From positions 432,863-496,862 of the forward strand of contig NZ_LT962687.1 in the NCBI RefSeq assembly GCF_900199635.1: DNA of 64,000 bases, read 5' to 3'. The stretch comes from Anaerotruncus massiliensis (ex Togo et al. 2026). Its GTDB lineage: Bacteria > Bacillota > Clostridia > Oscillospirales > Ruminococcaceae. This document shows, in pieces, positions 1-9,495 of this stretch. The notes under the pieces were generated by a model. It was not told the DNA's origin and searched no databases. It saw only the letters and a list, made by a program, of their open reading frames with translations. Each line of letters opens with the position of its first letter. The stretch's first letter is position 1. Both the position numbers and the translations under genes were made by a program.

Positions 1-2886
1 TTCCGCGTTGAATTCTGGGGGGACGAGATCGACACGATCTCCACCTTCAAGACGGACACCCAGCGCAGGGTTGACACGGTCAAGCGGGTGGACATCACCC
101 CGGCGGCCGAGGTGGTGGCGGACAGCCCTGAGCGGCTGGTGAAGCTTTTGCAGGGCGCGATGAAAAACATCCGCGGCACCCGCGGCAAGCTCGCCAAGGA
201 GAAGCTCGAGGGGGAGATCGCGCGGATTTCCGACGGCATCATGCCCCAGAGCCTCGACCGGTGGCTGCCGCTGCTCTATCCCGAGCCGGCGACCGTCTTC
301 GACTATCTGCGCGACCGGCCGCTCTTCCTCTGCGACACGGCCAACTGCCGCGAGGCGCTCAAAAACGTGCTCTGGCAGCAGAACGAGGACGTCAAGATCC
401 TGCTCGAGGAGGGCGTCCTCTTCAAGGGGTGCGACCGGTTCGGCGAGGACTTCGTGGATTTGCAGCGGCACGCGTCGGAGTCGAACAGCGTGCTGCTCGA
501 CACCTTCGTCCGTTCGGTGGGGGACATCCCGCTGCGGGACATGATCGACGTGAACGCCGTCCAGCTCTCCTCCTGGAGCGGCGAGTTCTCCCTGCTGCGG
601 GAGGACGTGCAGAACTACCTTTCGCGCGGCTACTGCGTCATCGTCTTCGCGGGAACCTACCGCGCCGCCGTGACGCTGGCGGAGGATTTGCAGAAGGAAA
701 ATATCCGCGCCGCCGAGTGCGAGGAGATCGGCAGGCTCACGCCGGGCGTGGTGTACGTCGTCGCGGCGAGCATGTCGGCGGGCATGGAATACCCCGACCT
801 GAAACTCGCGGTCATCTCGCAGGCCAAGGCGGTCGTGCAGGGCGCCAAGCGGAAGCCCCGCCCCAAGGAGGGTAAAAAGCTCCGCGATATCAGCGATCTG
901 ACGCCGGGGGACTACGTCGTGCACGTCTCCCACGGCATCGGCGTGTTTGAGGGGATCGTCAAGCGGGACGTGCAGGGGATTGTCAAAGACTACATCAAAA
1001 TCCGCTACGCGGGCACCGACATGCTCTTCGTGCCGGTCACCCAGCTCGACCTCGTCAGCAAATACGTCGGCGTGCGGGACGACGCGAACGTGCGCCTCAA
1101 TAAACTGAATTCCGTCGAGTGGCAGAAGACCCGCCAGCGGGTCAAAAAGGCCGTCGAGGACATGGCCAAGGAGCTGACAGAGCTCTATGCCAAGCGGATG
1201 GCGGTCAAGGGCTACGCGTTTTCGCCCGACACCGACTGGCAGAACGACTTTGAGCGGCGGTTCGCCTTTGAGGAGACGGACGACCAGCTCCGCTGCATCG
1301 ACGAGATCAAATCGGATATGGAAAACCCCGTCCCGATGGACCGGCTGCTCTGCGGCGACGTGGGCTTCGGCAAGACGGAGGTGGCGCTCCGGGCCGCCTT
1401 CAAATGCGTGATGGACGGCAAGCAATGCGCGCTGCTCTGTCCCACGACCATCCTCGCGTGGCAGCATTACCAGACGACCACCCGCCGGATGGAGGGCTTC
1501 CCGATCAAGGTGGAGCTGCTCTCCCGCTTCCGCTCGGCAAAGGAGCAGAAGCAGATCCTTTCCGAGCTGCGGCGCGGGGAGATCGACATGATCATCGGCA
1601 CCCACCGCCTCGTTCAGAACGACGTCCAGTTCAAGGACCTCGGCCTCTGCATCATCGACGAGGAACAGCGGTTCGGCGTGCGGCACAAGGAGAAATTCAA
1701 GGAGATGCGCGCCACCGTCGACGTGCTGACCCTTTCGGCCACCCCCATCCCGCGCACCCTCAACATGGCGATGAGCGGCATCCGGGACATGAGCGTCATC
1801 GAGGAGGCGCCGCAGGACCGCCATCCGGTGCAGACCTATGTGGTCGAGCACGACTGGGGCGTGATCGCGCAGGCGATCGAGCGGGAGCTGCGCAGGGGCG
1901 GGCAGGTGTTTTACCTGCACAACCGGGTCGAGAGCATCGATTCCTGCGCCTATAGGATCAAGCAGATGGTCCCCGAGGCGCGCATCGTCACGGCGCACGG
2001 CAAAATGGGGGAGGAACAGCTTTCCCGCGTGTGGCAGCAGCTGCTCGACTACGAGGTCGACATCCTCGTCTGCACGACGATCATCGAGACGGGCGTCGAC
2101 GTGCCCAACTGCAACACCCTCATCATCGAGGACGCCGACCGCATGGGGCTCTCCCAGCTCTACCAGCTGCGCGGGCGGGTGGGGCGCTCCACCCGGCGCG
2201 CGTTCGCCTACCTCACCTTCCGGCGGGACAAGGAGCTCTCCGACGTGGCCGCCAAGCGGCTGTCCGCCATCCGGGAGTTCACCTCCTTCGGGTCGGGCTT
2301 CCGCATCGCGATGCGCGACCTTGAGATCCGCGGCGCGGGCAACATCCTCGGCGCGCAGCAGCACGGCCACATGGAGGCGGTCGGCTACGACATGTACCTC
2401 AAGATGCTCTCCGAGGCGGTGGCCGAGCAGAAGGGCGAGGCGCCCGCCAGGACGGCCGCGGAGTGCATGGTCGACGTGCGGGTGGGCGCGCACATCCCCG
2501 AGGACTACATCGACAACCTCGCCCAGCGCATCGACATCTACAAGAAGATCGCCGCCATCCAGAACGAGGAGGACGCGATGGACCTCATCGACGAGCTGAT
2601 CGACCGGTTCGGCGACCCGCCCGACGCGGTCAAGGGGCTGGTGGACGTGGCGCTCGTGCGCAACACCGCCTCCCAGATGGGCATCCGGGAGATCTCCCAG
2701 CGCGGGGACGCGGTACTGCTCTATCCCGAGGTCATGGATATGTCCCGCGCGGGCTCGCTCGCCGTCAGGCTGCGCGGCCGCGTGATGGTCAGCGCGGGCA
2801 GCAAGCCCTACATCACCGTCAAGATCCCCGCGGGTTCCGAACCGCTCGACACCATCCGCGAGGCGCTCGCCGCCATGGGGGAGTGA
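1..2886 (+). CDS. mfd: Transcription-repair coupling factor Mfd (3' part; start lies before the window)
   Basis: Mfd releases RNA polymerase stalled at DNA lesions and recruits UvrA. The reading frame is open from base 1, so the internal GTG at 88 is not the real start. About 961 residues are visible against the usual 1100-1170, so most of the N-terminal UvrB-like region is missing. Visible parts in order are the polymerase-interaction (CarD-like) domain near residues 299-353 ([12 protein letters not shown]), the translocase with Walker A (GDVGFGKTE, about residue 452), the DEEQ box (about 551), helicase motifs IV-VI, and the C-terminal TRCF domain ([11 protein letters not shown]). It is followed by a foldase-like lipoprotein, an order common in Clostridia. 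Confidence 0.97.
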   Translation, partial: FRVEFWGDEIDTISTFKTDTQRRVDTVKRVDITPAAEVVADSPERLVKLLQGAMKNIRGTRGKLAKEKLEGEIARISDGIMPQSLDRWLPLLYPEPATVFDYLRDRPLFLCDTANCREALKNVLWQQNEDVKILLEEGVLFKGCDRFGEDFVDLQRHASESNSVLLDTFVRSVGDIPLRDMIDVNAVQLSSWSGEFSLLREDVQNYLSRGYCVIVFAGTYRAAVTLAEDLQKENIRAAECEEIGRLTPGVVYVVAASMSAGMEYPDLKLAVISQAKAVVQGAKRKPRPKEGKKLRDISDLTPGDYVVHVSHGIGVFEGIVKRDVQGIVKDYIKIRYAGTDMLFVPVTQLDLVSKYVGVRDDANVRLNKLNSVEWQKTRQRVKKAVEDMAKELTELYAKRMAVKGYAFSPDTDWQNDFERRFAFEETDDQLRCIDEIKSDMENPVPMDRLLCGDVGFGKTEVALRAAFKCVMDGKQCALLCPTTILAWQHYQTTTRRMEGFPIKVELLSRFRSAKEQKQILSELRRGEIDMIIGTHRLVQNDVQFKDLGLCIIDEEQRFGVRHKEKFKEMRATVDVLTLSATPIPRTLNMAMSGIRDMSVIEEAPQDRHPVQTYVVEHDWGVIAQAIERELRRGGQVFYLHNRVESIDSCAYRIKQMVPEARIVTAHGKMGEEQLSRVWQQLLDYEVDILVCTTIIETGVDVPNCNTLIIEDADRMGLSQLYQLRGRVGRSTRRAFAYLTFRRDKELSDVAAKRLSAIREFTSFGSGFRIAMRDLEIRGAGNILGAQQHGHMEAVGYDMYLKMLSEAVAEQKGEAPARTAAECMVDVRVGAHIPEDYIDNLAQRIDIYKKIAAIQNEEDAMDLIDELIDRFGDPPDAVKGLVDVALVRNTASQMGIREISQRGDAVLLYPEVMDMSRAGSLAVRLRGRVMVSAGSKPYITVKIPAGSEPLDTIREALAAMGE

Positions 2887-2974
2887 TCTTTTGCAACGGC
2901 CCGCATAAGCGGCGCGGCGCGGAACAGGATAAGACTGGATGGAAGCCGTTTCCCGAACCGTGTGGAATTTCTAG

Positions 2975-3003
2975 TGGACTTTTTGGGGGCGGCGTTGTAT
3001 AAT
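2975..3003 (+). promoter_or_regulatory. Sigma-A type promoter for the lipoprotein gene
   Basis: A -35 element TGGACT (2975-2980) and a perfect TATAAT (2998-3003) are separated by 17 bp. It lies between mfd and the lipoprotein start at 3046, so the lipoprotein can be transcribed independently of mfd. Confidence 0.7.
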
Positions 3004-3045
3004 AAGCGGGTATGCAAGCAATACCCCTTACAGGAGGAATTCAAA

Positions 3046-4092
3046 ATGACGACTGTTAAAAAAATCGCGGCGCTCGGCCTGGCCGTGCTGATGACCGCGA
3101 GCCTCGCCGCCTGCAGCATGGGCGGGGACACCAAATGGGCGGCCAAGGCGGGCGACCTGACCGTTCCGGCCGGCGTCTACATCAACGAACTGATCACCGC
3201 GTATTCCGACGCGACGGTCGACCTTCCGTCGGACGTCAAGGACCCGCTCAAGGAGCAGGTGGACGGCGTCACCGTCTCCCAGAAGGTCGCCGAGGAGGCC
3301 AAAAAGGGCCTTGACGAATACATCGCGATCGAGCAGAAGTTCAGCGAGATGGGCCTTGCCATGAGCGAGCTCGACAGGGCCTCGGTCGAACAGACCGCCG
3401 AGCAGTACTGGACCGGCTTCCGTCTGGAGGAGACCTACACCGCCAACGGCGTGTCCAGGGAGTCGTTCATCCTCGCGCAGGAGAACATGGTCAAGAAGTC
3501 GATGATCTTCAACGCGATCTACGGCGAAGGCGGCACCGACCCGGTGCCCGAGGAGGAGCTCAAAACCAAGTTCTCCACCGACTACGCCAAAATCCTGCTC
3601 ATTCCCGTGTCGATCAACCCCGCCGAGGACACCGACGAGGCCAAAGCCAAGGCCAAGGAGCAGGCTTCCGAGCTGATCAACAAGTACCTCGAGCGCGCCA
3701 AGGCGGGCGAGGATATGGAGACGCTCGTCTACGAGGCCCGCAAGGAGCTTTCGGGCAACCAGGACCTCGAGAAGCCGGAGGCGGGCACCTCCTTCACCTT
3801 TGTGAACCGGGAGAACTCCTCCTATTCGCAGGAGGTGGTCGATACGATTTTTGCCGCGCCGATCGGGGAGCCGACCGTCGCCGAGTCGGAGGACGGGATG
3901 TACCTCTTCGTCCGCTACGATGTGATGGAAAACGAGAGCGACTTTGCCCAGCGCAGGGCGGCGCTGGTCTCCGCGCTGCGCGGGGACGCGTTTGACGAGC
4001 AGGTCTCCCAGTGGGCGGACTCGCTCACCGGCGTCACCTATAACGACGCGGCCCTCAAGCGCTACACCCCTGAAAAACTGAAGGTCGGTTGA
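3046..4092 (+). CDS. Lipoprotein, SurA/PrsA-like foldase family
   Basis: This is a 348-residue exported lipoprotein. It has a short positive N-terminus, a hydrophobic segment and a lipobox (SLAAC, Cys23), so it should be anchored on the outer face of the membrane. The body is charged and mainly helical, as in the SurA N-terminal/PrsA chaperone group. No clear parvulin catalytic domain can be recognised by eye, so isomerase activity is not claimed. The ATG at 3046 is chosen because AGGAGG (3032-3037) sits 8 nt upstream and the signal peptide starts there. The gene follows mfd, has its own promoter and ends in a strong terminator. Confidence 0.75.
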   Translation: MTTVKKIAALGLAVLMTASLAACSMGGDTKWAAKAGDLTVPAGVYINELITAYSDATVDLPSDVKDPLKEQVDGVTVSQKVAEEAKKGLDEYIAIEQKFSEMGLAMSELDRASVEQTAEQYWTGFRLEETYTANGVSRESFILAQENMVKKSMIFNAIYGEGGTDPVPEEELKTKFSTDYAKILLIPVSINPAEDTDEAKAKAKEQASELINKYLERAKAGEDMETLVYEARKELSGNQDLEKPEAGTSFTFVNRENSSYSQEVVDTIFAAPIGEPTVAESEDGMYLFVRYDVMENESDFAQRRAALVSALRGDAFDEQVSQWADSLTGVTYNDAALKRYTPEKLKVG

Positions 4093-4104
4093 ACGGCATC
4101 ATAA

Positions 4105-4133
4105 AAGCCGGCGCGAAAGCGCCGGCTTTTTGT
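4105..4133 (+). terminator. Intrinsic terminator after the lipoprotein gene
   Basis: A perfect 10-bp stem (AAGCCGGCGC / GCGCCGGCTT) with a GAAA loop is followed by a T run. Confidence 0.9.
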
Positions 4134-4355
4134 TGTCCCCAAACGTCCCCGCGAACGGTTCTATAAGTACCGAAGGACAAAAAATCAACCTGTAAAGGGG
4201 ATTGATCCGATGATGAGCCCCGGCGACGGCCCGCTGCTGCCGAGCGCCCCGCTTTGCACGCAGCGCGCCGCCCGCGGGGCGCCCAATCCGGGCGGCCGAG
4301 CCGGGTGCGCGCGCTCTCGAATCCACGGACTTTTTACCGATTGCTTCATGAAATG

Positions 4356-4385
4356 AAAAAGGCGGCCGCGCAGCGGCCGCCTTTT
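4356..4385 (-). terminator. Intrinsic terminator after the rubredoxin gene
   Basis: A stem AAAAGGCGGCCGC / GCGGCCGCCTTTT lies just past the stop codon of the minus-strand gene at 4393. It has A and T runs on both sides and could work in both directions. The roughly 220 bases between it and the terminator at 4105-4133 hold no gene I can support. Confidence 0.85.
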
Positions 4386-4392
4386 AAAATAC

Positions 4393-5019
4393 TCAGATGC
4401 GCTCGAAGAAGCTCGCGTCCTTCTTGCAGATGGGGCAGATGAAATCGGGCGGAAGCTCCTCGCCCTCGTAGATGTAGCCGCAGACCTTGCAGCGCCAGCC
4501 GTGTTTTTCGGCGGGCTTTTTGTAGGAGGGGGCGTTGGGAGGGGTCTCGCCCTTCTTGACCTTGTGGTAGTAGTCATAGGTCATGACGGGCGCGTCGGAG
4601 AGCTTGACCGCCTCGATCGATTTGCCGACAAAGAGCACGTGCGTATCGAGGTCGAGCTTGTCGATCACCTTGCAGGAGAACATCGCGGAAGCGGTTTCCG
4701 TGGGATACCACACCCCGTTGGCATCCGCGCCGTGGGGAATGCCCGCGAATTTGTCCTCCTCTCTGCCCGAGCAGAACCCGAACCGGCCGATCAGGTCCAT
4801 CGTGGCCTCCTCGGTGAGCGCCACGGCGTTGAAGAGCCCCGACCGCTCGATCAGCGAGGTGGTCAGGTTCTGCTTGGAAACCGCCACCGCGACCTTGGGC
4901 GGTTCGGCTGTCACCTGCGTGACGGTGTTGACGATGCAGCCGTTTTGCTTGCCGTCAAACGCGGAGCTCAGCACATAGAGCCCGTAGGACATCTTGAAAA
5001 ACGCCTGTAAATCCAGCAT
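4393..5019 (-). CDS. hrb: High-molecular-weight rubredoxin (flavin reductase domain + rubredoxin)
   Basis: This 208-residue protein combines an N-terminal FMN-binding flavin reductase-like domain (about residues 1-150) with a C-terminal rubredoxin domain (about 172-208). The iron ligands are visible as CKVCGY and CPICK. Proteins of this design pass electrons from NAD(P)H through flavin and iron to flavodiiron proteins, and so take part in oxygen or nitric oxide detoxification in anaerobes. No flavodiiron partner is in the window. The ATG is preceded by GGAGGATG. The gene is monocistronic and ends at a strong hairpin. Confidence 0.92.
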   Translation of the reverse strand: MLDLQAFFKMSYGLYVLSSAFDGKQNGCIVNTVTQVTAEPPKVAVAVSKQNLTTSLIERSGLFNAVALTEEATMDLIGRFGFCSGREEDKFAGIPHGADANGVWYPTETASAMFSCKVIDKLDLDTHVLFVGKSIEAVKLSDAPVMTYDYYHKVKKGETPPNAPSYKKPAEKHGWRCKVCGYIYEGEELPPDFICPICKKDASFFERI

Positions 5020-5047
5020 GAAACATCCTCCTTCTGTTTTTTATCTT

Positions 5048-6000
5048 GCCACTGATTTGGGGCTGTCATTCATTGGGACTGCCGCTCTGGGAGCGGCGGA
5101 GCCTTTTTTGGGTTTTCCGCCCCGGCGGGCGGTTTTGGATTTGCCGCGCTGCACCCGGCGGGGCTTTTTTCGCGCCCCTCCGGGGCGCTTTGGATTTGCC
5201 TCGCTGTGCCTGGCAGGGCTAAGACGGGAATTGCCGCTTTCCAAGCGGCAAGAATGACGAGCGCGTTCCGCCGCGCGCCACGGGTTCCTTTTCGGACGGA
5301 CGAAAAGGAACCAAAAGTCCGCCTAAGGGGGCTCCACCGCCCCCTTAGGGATCCCCTGGAGTACCTTGCCATGACCCGCAGGTTACCGTCACACCCCACG
5401 GGTACACCAGCTGAAGGCTCAATTCAGGTTGCGGGCGCTCCCAACGACCGAAGCCGGATAGCTCGGGGAGACCCACCCAGCGGAAAACAACGCCCGTATC
5501 GGGCGTTCGCGCGCTCTGCGCACGTGCGCGGCGTAGCCGCGCAGTTTTCCGCCTTCCCGTGGGCGCTGCGCGCCATGCAAAAGCGGACGTGCCTCCCCGG
5601 AAGCACGTCCGGTACGGTACCGGAGTCTCTCAGGCAGAGGCATTGCGCCCGCGGCGCGGCGGCTGGCGGGATGCTGTAGGCTCGTTCGCTCATCCGTGAC
5701 AGGGCGCCGCCGACTTTGGCCGAAGGCCAACCGGAGGCGGCGCGGAGGTCAAGGGGGCATGGCCCCCTGCGGCTTCTTTCCCCCATTTCTTGTCCGTACA
5801 AGAAATGGGGCCGCCTGCCGGGGCGGGACCCGGCAATCTCCGCCGCCGAAGGCGGCACCTATAAAGCACCCCGAAGGGGCGCGAACAAAAGCCCTCCGCC
5901 CGCTGGGCGGAATATCCAAAACAGCCGTCGGCCGGCCACCGACAACCTCCGCCGCTCCCTGAGCGGCAAATCCAAAACCGTCTTGGGGCGAAGCCCCGAA
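5048..6000 (+). repeat. Mosaic intergenic hairpin element, copy A
   Basis: About 950 bp of GC-rich non-coding DNA lies between hrb and the homocysteine methyltransferase gene. Modules in order are: small hairpins (5048-5282); a 12-bp left hairpin (5283-5312); an 11-bp hairpin CCTAAGGGGGC / GCCCCCTTAGG (5322-5349); the conserved core from about 5350; a branched junction (5480-5552); a perfect 13-bp right hairpin (5781-5810); and an array of small hairpins that includes one 56-bp unit (5918-5973). The array ends 3 nt before the stop codon of the downstream minus-strand gene. Copies B-F share these modules. Confidence 0.85.
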
Positions 6001-6003
6001 AAA

Positions 6004-7224
6004 TCACATCACAATTGCCCCGTAACGGGCGGCGACCTCCTCGAGGTCCTCCTTTTCGATCTCGCAGGAGGTGGAGACGACGATGGCCTTGCCGTTGTAG
6101 TGGAGCAGGGCGCTGTCGAGCGCCTCGAGCGACTCCGACTCAAAGGCGACGGGCATGTCGACCATGTGCGCGTTGAGGGAAAAACGGTAGCCGTCGTCGG
6201 GGGTATCAAGATGGATGAGCACCGCGTCGCAGCTGTCGTGTGAAACCTCCAGAAGCGTATCCGCCATATCCACCTCGCAGGTGAGCGGCTCGGAGTATTC
6301 GAGGTCGTCGTCGAGGTAGTAGACCTCCCGGCCGGCGGCGAGGATGTCGTAATCGGCGGGCGCGACCTTCACGCGGTCGACGTCGAAGGCGTCCACCATG
6401 TGGCGGAGCGCGGCGACGTATTCCGGGTCGGTGCCGCAGCAGCCGCCGATGATCGAAACGCCCCGCCGCATGAGGCGGGCACACTTGTCGGCGAACTGCA
6501 CGGGAGAGAGCGGGGGATTGCCCGCGTTGGGCTTGGCGATGAGGGGGATTTTCGCATAGGGCGCGATCCGTTCAAAGAGGGGCACCATGTCGTCCGGCCC
6601 CTCCGAGCAGTTGAGCCCGAAGGCCGACAGCCCCAAATCCTGAAGCACGACCAGCGCGGCGAGCACGTCGTCCCCCCACATCGTGCGCCCCTCGGCGTCG
6701 ACCGTCATCGTCAAAAAGAGCGGAAGCCCCGTCTGCCGTGCGGCAAGCACGGCCGCGCGGCATTCGGAGAGGGAGCTCATCGTCTCGATGGCCAGCAGGT
6801 CGGCGCCCGCGTCCGCGAGCGCCTGGGCCTGTTCGGCGTAGATGCCGATCAGGTGGACGAATTCCGTCTCGCCGAACGGCTCGCACATCAGCCCGGTGGT
6901 GGACATGTCCCCCGCGACGAGCGTCCCGCGCCCGGCGAGCGCCTCACGGACGGTGCGAACGAGGGCGGCGTTCAGCTCCGCCACCTGCTCGCTCAGTCCG
7001 TACATCCGCAGGTTGCCCGCGTTCGCCAGGAAGGTGGGGGCGTAGACCACGTCGCTGCCCGCGTCGGCATAGCCGCGCGCGACGGAGGCGACCGTCTCCG
7101 GGTGTTCCAGCGCCCACTGCTCGACGCAGACGCCGGCGGGCATCCCCGCCTTCATGAACTCGGTGCCCGTCGCGCCGTCGAGCAGCAGCGGCAGGCGTAA
7201 TCGACTTCGGCCGTTGTCTTCCAT
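6004..7224 (-). CDS. Homocysteine S-methyltransferase family protein with a truncated pterin-domain tail
   Basis: The first 300 or so residues are a zinc-dependent homocysteine methyltransferase barrel (DGATGTEF near the N-terminus, zinc ligands in GLNCSEG and GGCCGT). This is the module that transfers methyl groups in methionine synthesis. The last 75 or so residues resemble the start of the folate/pterin-binding domain found next in MetH-type proteins (EALDSALLHYNGKAIV, ending YGAIVM). The protein stops there, at 406 residues, with no complete pterin or cobalamin domain. Copy A of the mosaic element starts 3 nt past the stop. AGGAGG lies 9 nt before the ATG. It follows argS by only 13 nt and is probably cotranscribed with it. 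Confidence 0.85.
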   Translation of the reverse strand: MEDNGRSRLRLPLLLDGATGTEFMKAGMPAGVCVEQWALEHPETVASVARGYADAGSDVVYAPTFLANAGNLRMYGLSEQVAELNAALVRTVREALAGRGTLVAGDMSTTGLMCEPFGETEFVHLIGIYAEQAQALADAGADLLAIETMSSLSECRAAVLAARQTGLPLFLTMTVDAEGRTMWGDDVLAALVVLQDLGLSAFGLNCSEGPDDMVPLFERIAPYAKIPLIAKPNAGNPPLSPVQFADKCARLMRRGVSIIGGCCGTDPEYVAALRHMVDAFDVDRVKVAPADYDILAAGREVYYLDDDLEYSEPLTCEVDMADTLLEVSHDSCDAVLIHLDTPDDGYRFSLNAHMVDMPVAFESESLEALDSALLHYNGKAIVVSTSCEIEKEDLEEVAARYGAIVM

Positions 7225-7237
7225 CTTTCGGTTCCTC

Positions 7238-8932
7238 CTACATGCTTTCGGGGAAGGTGATTTTCAACAAATTTAATACGTTGCGTATAACTGTCCGCGC
7301 CGCGAGGCAGAGGTTGAGGCGCGCCTGCATGAGCGGCTCGGCCTCCCCCTTGACGCGGCAGACGGTATAGTACTTGTGGAAGAGCGTCGCGACGTCGACC
7401 GCGTATTTGGTGAGGCGCGCGGGGTCGTAGCTCCTGGCCGCGTCGACGATCTCCTGCGGAAAGCGCGCGAGCGCGCGGATGAGCTCGGCCTCCTCGGAGG
7501 TGTTCAGCGCGGAGAGCTCCTTCTGGGAGCAGGCGCGTGGGGAAACGCCCTCCTCGGCGAGCTTTTTGAGCAGCGAGCAGATGCGCGCGTGCGCGTACTG
7601 CACATAGTAGACGGGGTTCTGCATCGACTGCTCGACCGCCAGCCCGAGGTCGAAATCGACCATCGAGTTGGGCTCGCGCAGGTTGAAGAGGAAGCGCGCC
7701 GCGTCGACCGGCACCTCGTCGATGAGGTCGGTCAGCGAGATCGCCTTGCCGGTGCGCTTGGACATCTTGACCGGCTGGCCGTCCTGCATGAGCCGCACGA
7801 ACTGCATGAGCACGATGTCCAGTTTGGAGCCGTCGAGCCCGATGGCGTCCATCGCGCCCTTGAGGCGGGCCACATGACCGTGGTGGTCGGCGCCCCACAC
7901 GTTGATGACACGCTGGAAGCCGCGCACCGCGAACTTGTTGTAGTGGTAGGCGATGTCCGCCGCGAAGTAGGTGGGGAAGCCGTTGGCGCGCACGAGCACC
8001 TCGTCCTTCTCGCCGCCGTTTTCGGTGGCGCGGTACCAGAGCGCGCCCTCCTTCTCGTAGGTCATGCCGCGTTCGGTGAGCTTTTGTATCGCCTCGTCGA
8101 TCGCGCCGTGGTGCAGCTCGCTCTCGTGGAACCACACGTCGTAGACGATGCGGTACCGTTCGAGGTCTGCCTTCAGCTTTTCGATGTTTTTGGGCAGCGC
8201 GTAGTCGACGAGCGCCCGGCGGCGCTCCTCCGCCGGCGCGTCGAGGTACTTGTCCCCGTTTTGGTCCGCGAATTCCTTCGCGCGCTCGCGGACGTCGTCC
8301 CCGTGGTAGCCGTCCTCGGGGAAGGGGACCGCTTCCTCGCCCCGGTAAAGCTGGAGGTAGCGGGCCTCGAGGGAGAGCCCGAATTTTTCGATCTGGTTGC
8401 CGGCGTCGTTGACGTAGAACTCGCGGGTCACGTCGTAGCCCGCCCAGTCAAGCGCGGCCGCGAGGCAGTCGCCCAGCGCGCCGCCGCGCGCGTTGCCCAT
8501 GTGCATGGGCCCGGTGGGGTTGGCGGAGACGAACTCGACCTGGACCTTTTTCCCGCGCCCGAAGCCGGTGCGGCCGAAGGAATCCCCCTCGCGCAGCACC
8601 GCCGCGACCACGTCCGCGAACCACGCGTCCTTGAGGAAGAAGTTGATGAAGCCCGGGCCGGCGATCTCCGTCCGGTCAAAGGGGCTGCCCGAGAGGTCGA
8701 GGTGCTGGCAGATCGCCTCGGCGATCTTGCGGGGCGCGCTTTTGAAGGGGCGCGCGCAGGCCATCGCGATGTTGGAGGCGAAGTCGCCGTGGGAGGTGTC
8801 CGCGGGGATCTCGACGACGAAGTCGGGCAGCTCGTTCGAGGCGGGCAGCGCCCCCGCCTCGACGGCCCTTTCGAGCGCGGCGTCGAGCAGTTGCGCGACC
8901 GACTGTTTGGTTTCGGCGATCGGGTTGGTCAT
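7238..8932 (-). CDS. argS: Arginyl-tRNA synthetase
   Basis: This class I synthetase charges tRNA-Arg. The 564 residues include the N-terminal Add1-like domain, the ANPTGPMHMGN signature (HIGH-type motif), a KMSKRTG motif (KMSKS type), and a C-terminal DALR anticodon-binding domain ending in NVLNLLKI. Two in-frame ATGs lie upstream (8941 and 8953). The ATG at 8932 is preferred because an AGGA precedes it and the family usually starts here, but this is not certain. It sits between a DUF1934 gene and the homocysteine methyltransferase gene on the same strand; DUF1934 next to argS is a common Firmicute pairing. Confidence 0.96.
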   Translation of the reverse strand: MTNPIAETKQSVAQLLDAALERAVEAGALPASNELPDFVVEIPADTSHGDFASNIAMACARPFKSAPRKIAEAICQHLDLSGSPFDRTEIAGPGFINFFLKDAWFADVVAAVLREGDSFGRTGFGRGKKVQVEFVSANPTGPMHMGNARGGALGDCLAAALDWAGYDVTREFYVNDAGNQIEKFGLSLEARYLQLYRGEEAVPFPEDGYHGDDVRERAKEFADQNGDKYLDAPAEERRRALVDYALPKNIEKLKADLERYRIVYDVWFHESELHHGAIDEAIQKLTERGMTYEKEGALWYRATENGGEKDEVLVRANGFPTYFAADIAYHYNKFAVRGFQRVINVWGADHHGHVARLKGAMDAIGLDGSKLDIVLMQFVRLMQDGQPVKMSKRTGKAISLTDLIDEVPVDAARFLFNLREPNSMVDFDLGLAVEQSMQNPVYYVQYAHARICSLLKKLAEEGVSPRACSQKELSALNTSEEAELIRALARFPQEIVDAARSYDPARLTKYAVDVATLFHKYYTVCRVKGEAEPLMQARLNLCLAARTVIRNVLNLLKITFPESM

Positions 8933-9048
8933 GCTGTCACACATCCTGTACATTCATATTTTTTGCCGGCCCGCCGCCCGGGGGAGCCCTGTTCGGAACG
9001 CTCCCATGCGGCCGGCGGCCGGCCCTCAAGGTCTGAAAGGTCCCTTTG

Positions 9049-9474
9049 CTACGCCTGTTCGCGCACGTTGATATAGACGGCGTTTTCGCTGGCAAGCAGG
9101 GTGTTGACGTCGAGCGAGTAGGCGAATTCGAGCCTGCCGCCGTGGTCGCCGAGCTCGGAGACGACGCGGTCGCCCGAAACGCCGATCATCATGGGGCCGT
9201 AGCCGGTGTCGTAGTGGCACTGGTGGCGCACGCCCCGCTCGACGATGAGCTGGCTTTTGGCGGTGCCGGTGCGCAGCAGGGTGACCTTGTCGCTCTGCTC
9301 GACCTTGAGCACCGTGTGGGTGCCGTCGAAGCCGGTGGCCTCCGATTCGTCGTAGGCGATATAGTAGTTGCCGTTGCGCTTATAATAGGAGCCGGTCGTA
9401 AAGAGCTCGATTTCGTCCTCGTCGCCCTCCTGCTTATAAACGCCTTTGATTTCGATTAGAACATCCTTTTTCAT
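9049..9474 (-). CDS. DUF1934 family protein (YwiB-like)
   Basis: This 141-residue protein belongs to the DUF1934/YwiB group, small calycin-like beta-barrel proteins of unknown function usually encoded beside argS. The sequence is rich in beta-strand patterns (KKDVLIEIKGVYKQ, SQLIVERG) and has no signal peptide or membrane segment. An ATG three codons upstream lies directly on the ribosome-binding site, so the ATG at 9474 is used (AAAGG about 9 nt upstream). It is probably in an operon with murI upstream and argS downstream. Confidence 0.85.
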   Translation of the reverse strand: MKKDVLIEIKGVYKQEGDEDEIELFTTGSYYKRNGNYYIAYDESEATGFDGTHTVLKVEQSDKVTLLRTGTAKSQLIVERGVRHQCHYDTGYGPMMIGVSGDRVVSELGDHGGRLEFAYSLDVNTLLASENAVYINVREQA

Positions 9475-9495
9475 CCGTAACATCCTTTGTGTACG

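Noticed and set aside
5070-5399. Conserved ORFs inside the mosaic elements (for example 5070-5399 minus and 53569-53892 plus share an Arg/Ser-rich frame)
   Set aside because: The similarity follows from DNA conservation. Frames are broken by indels in other copies, composition is Arg/Pro/Ala-rich as in GC-rich shadows, and there are no ribosome-binding sites.
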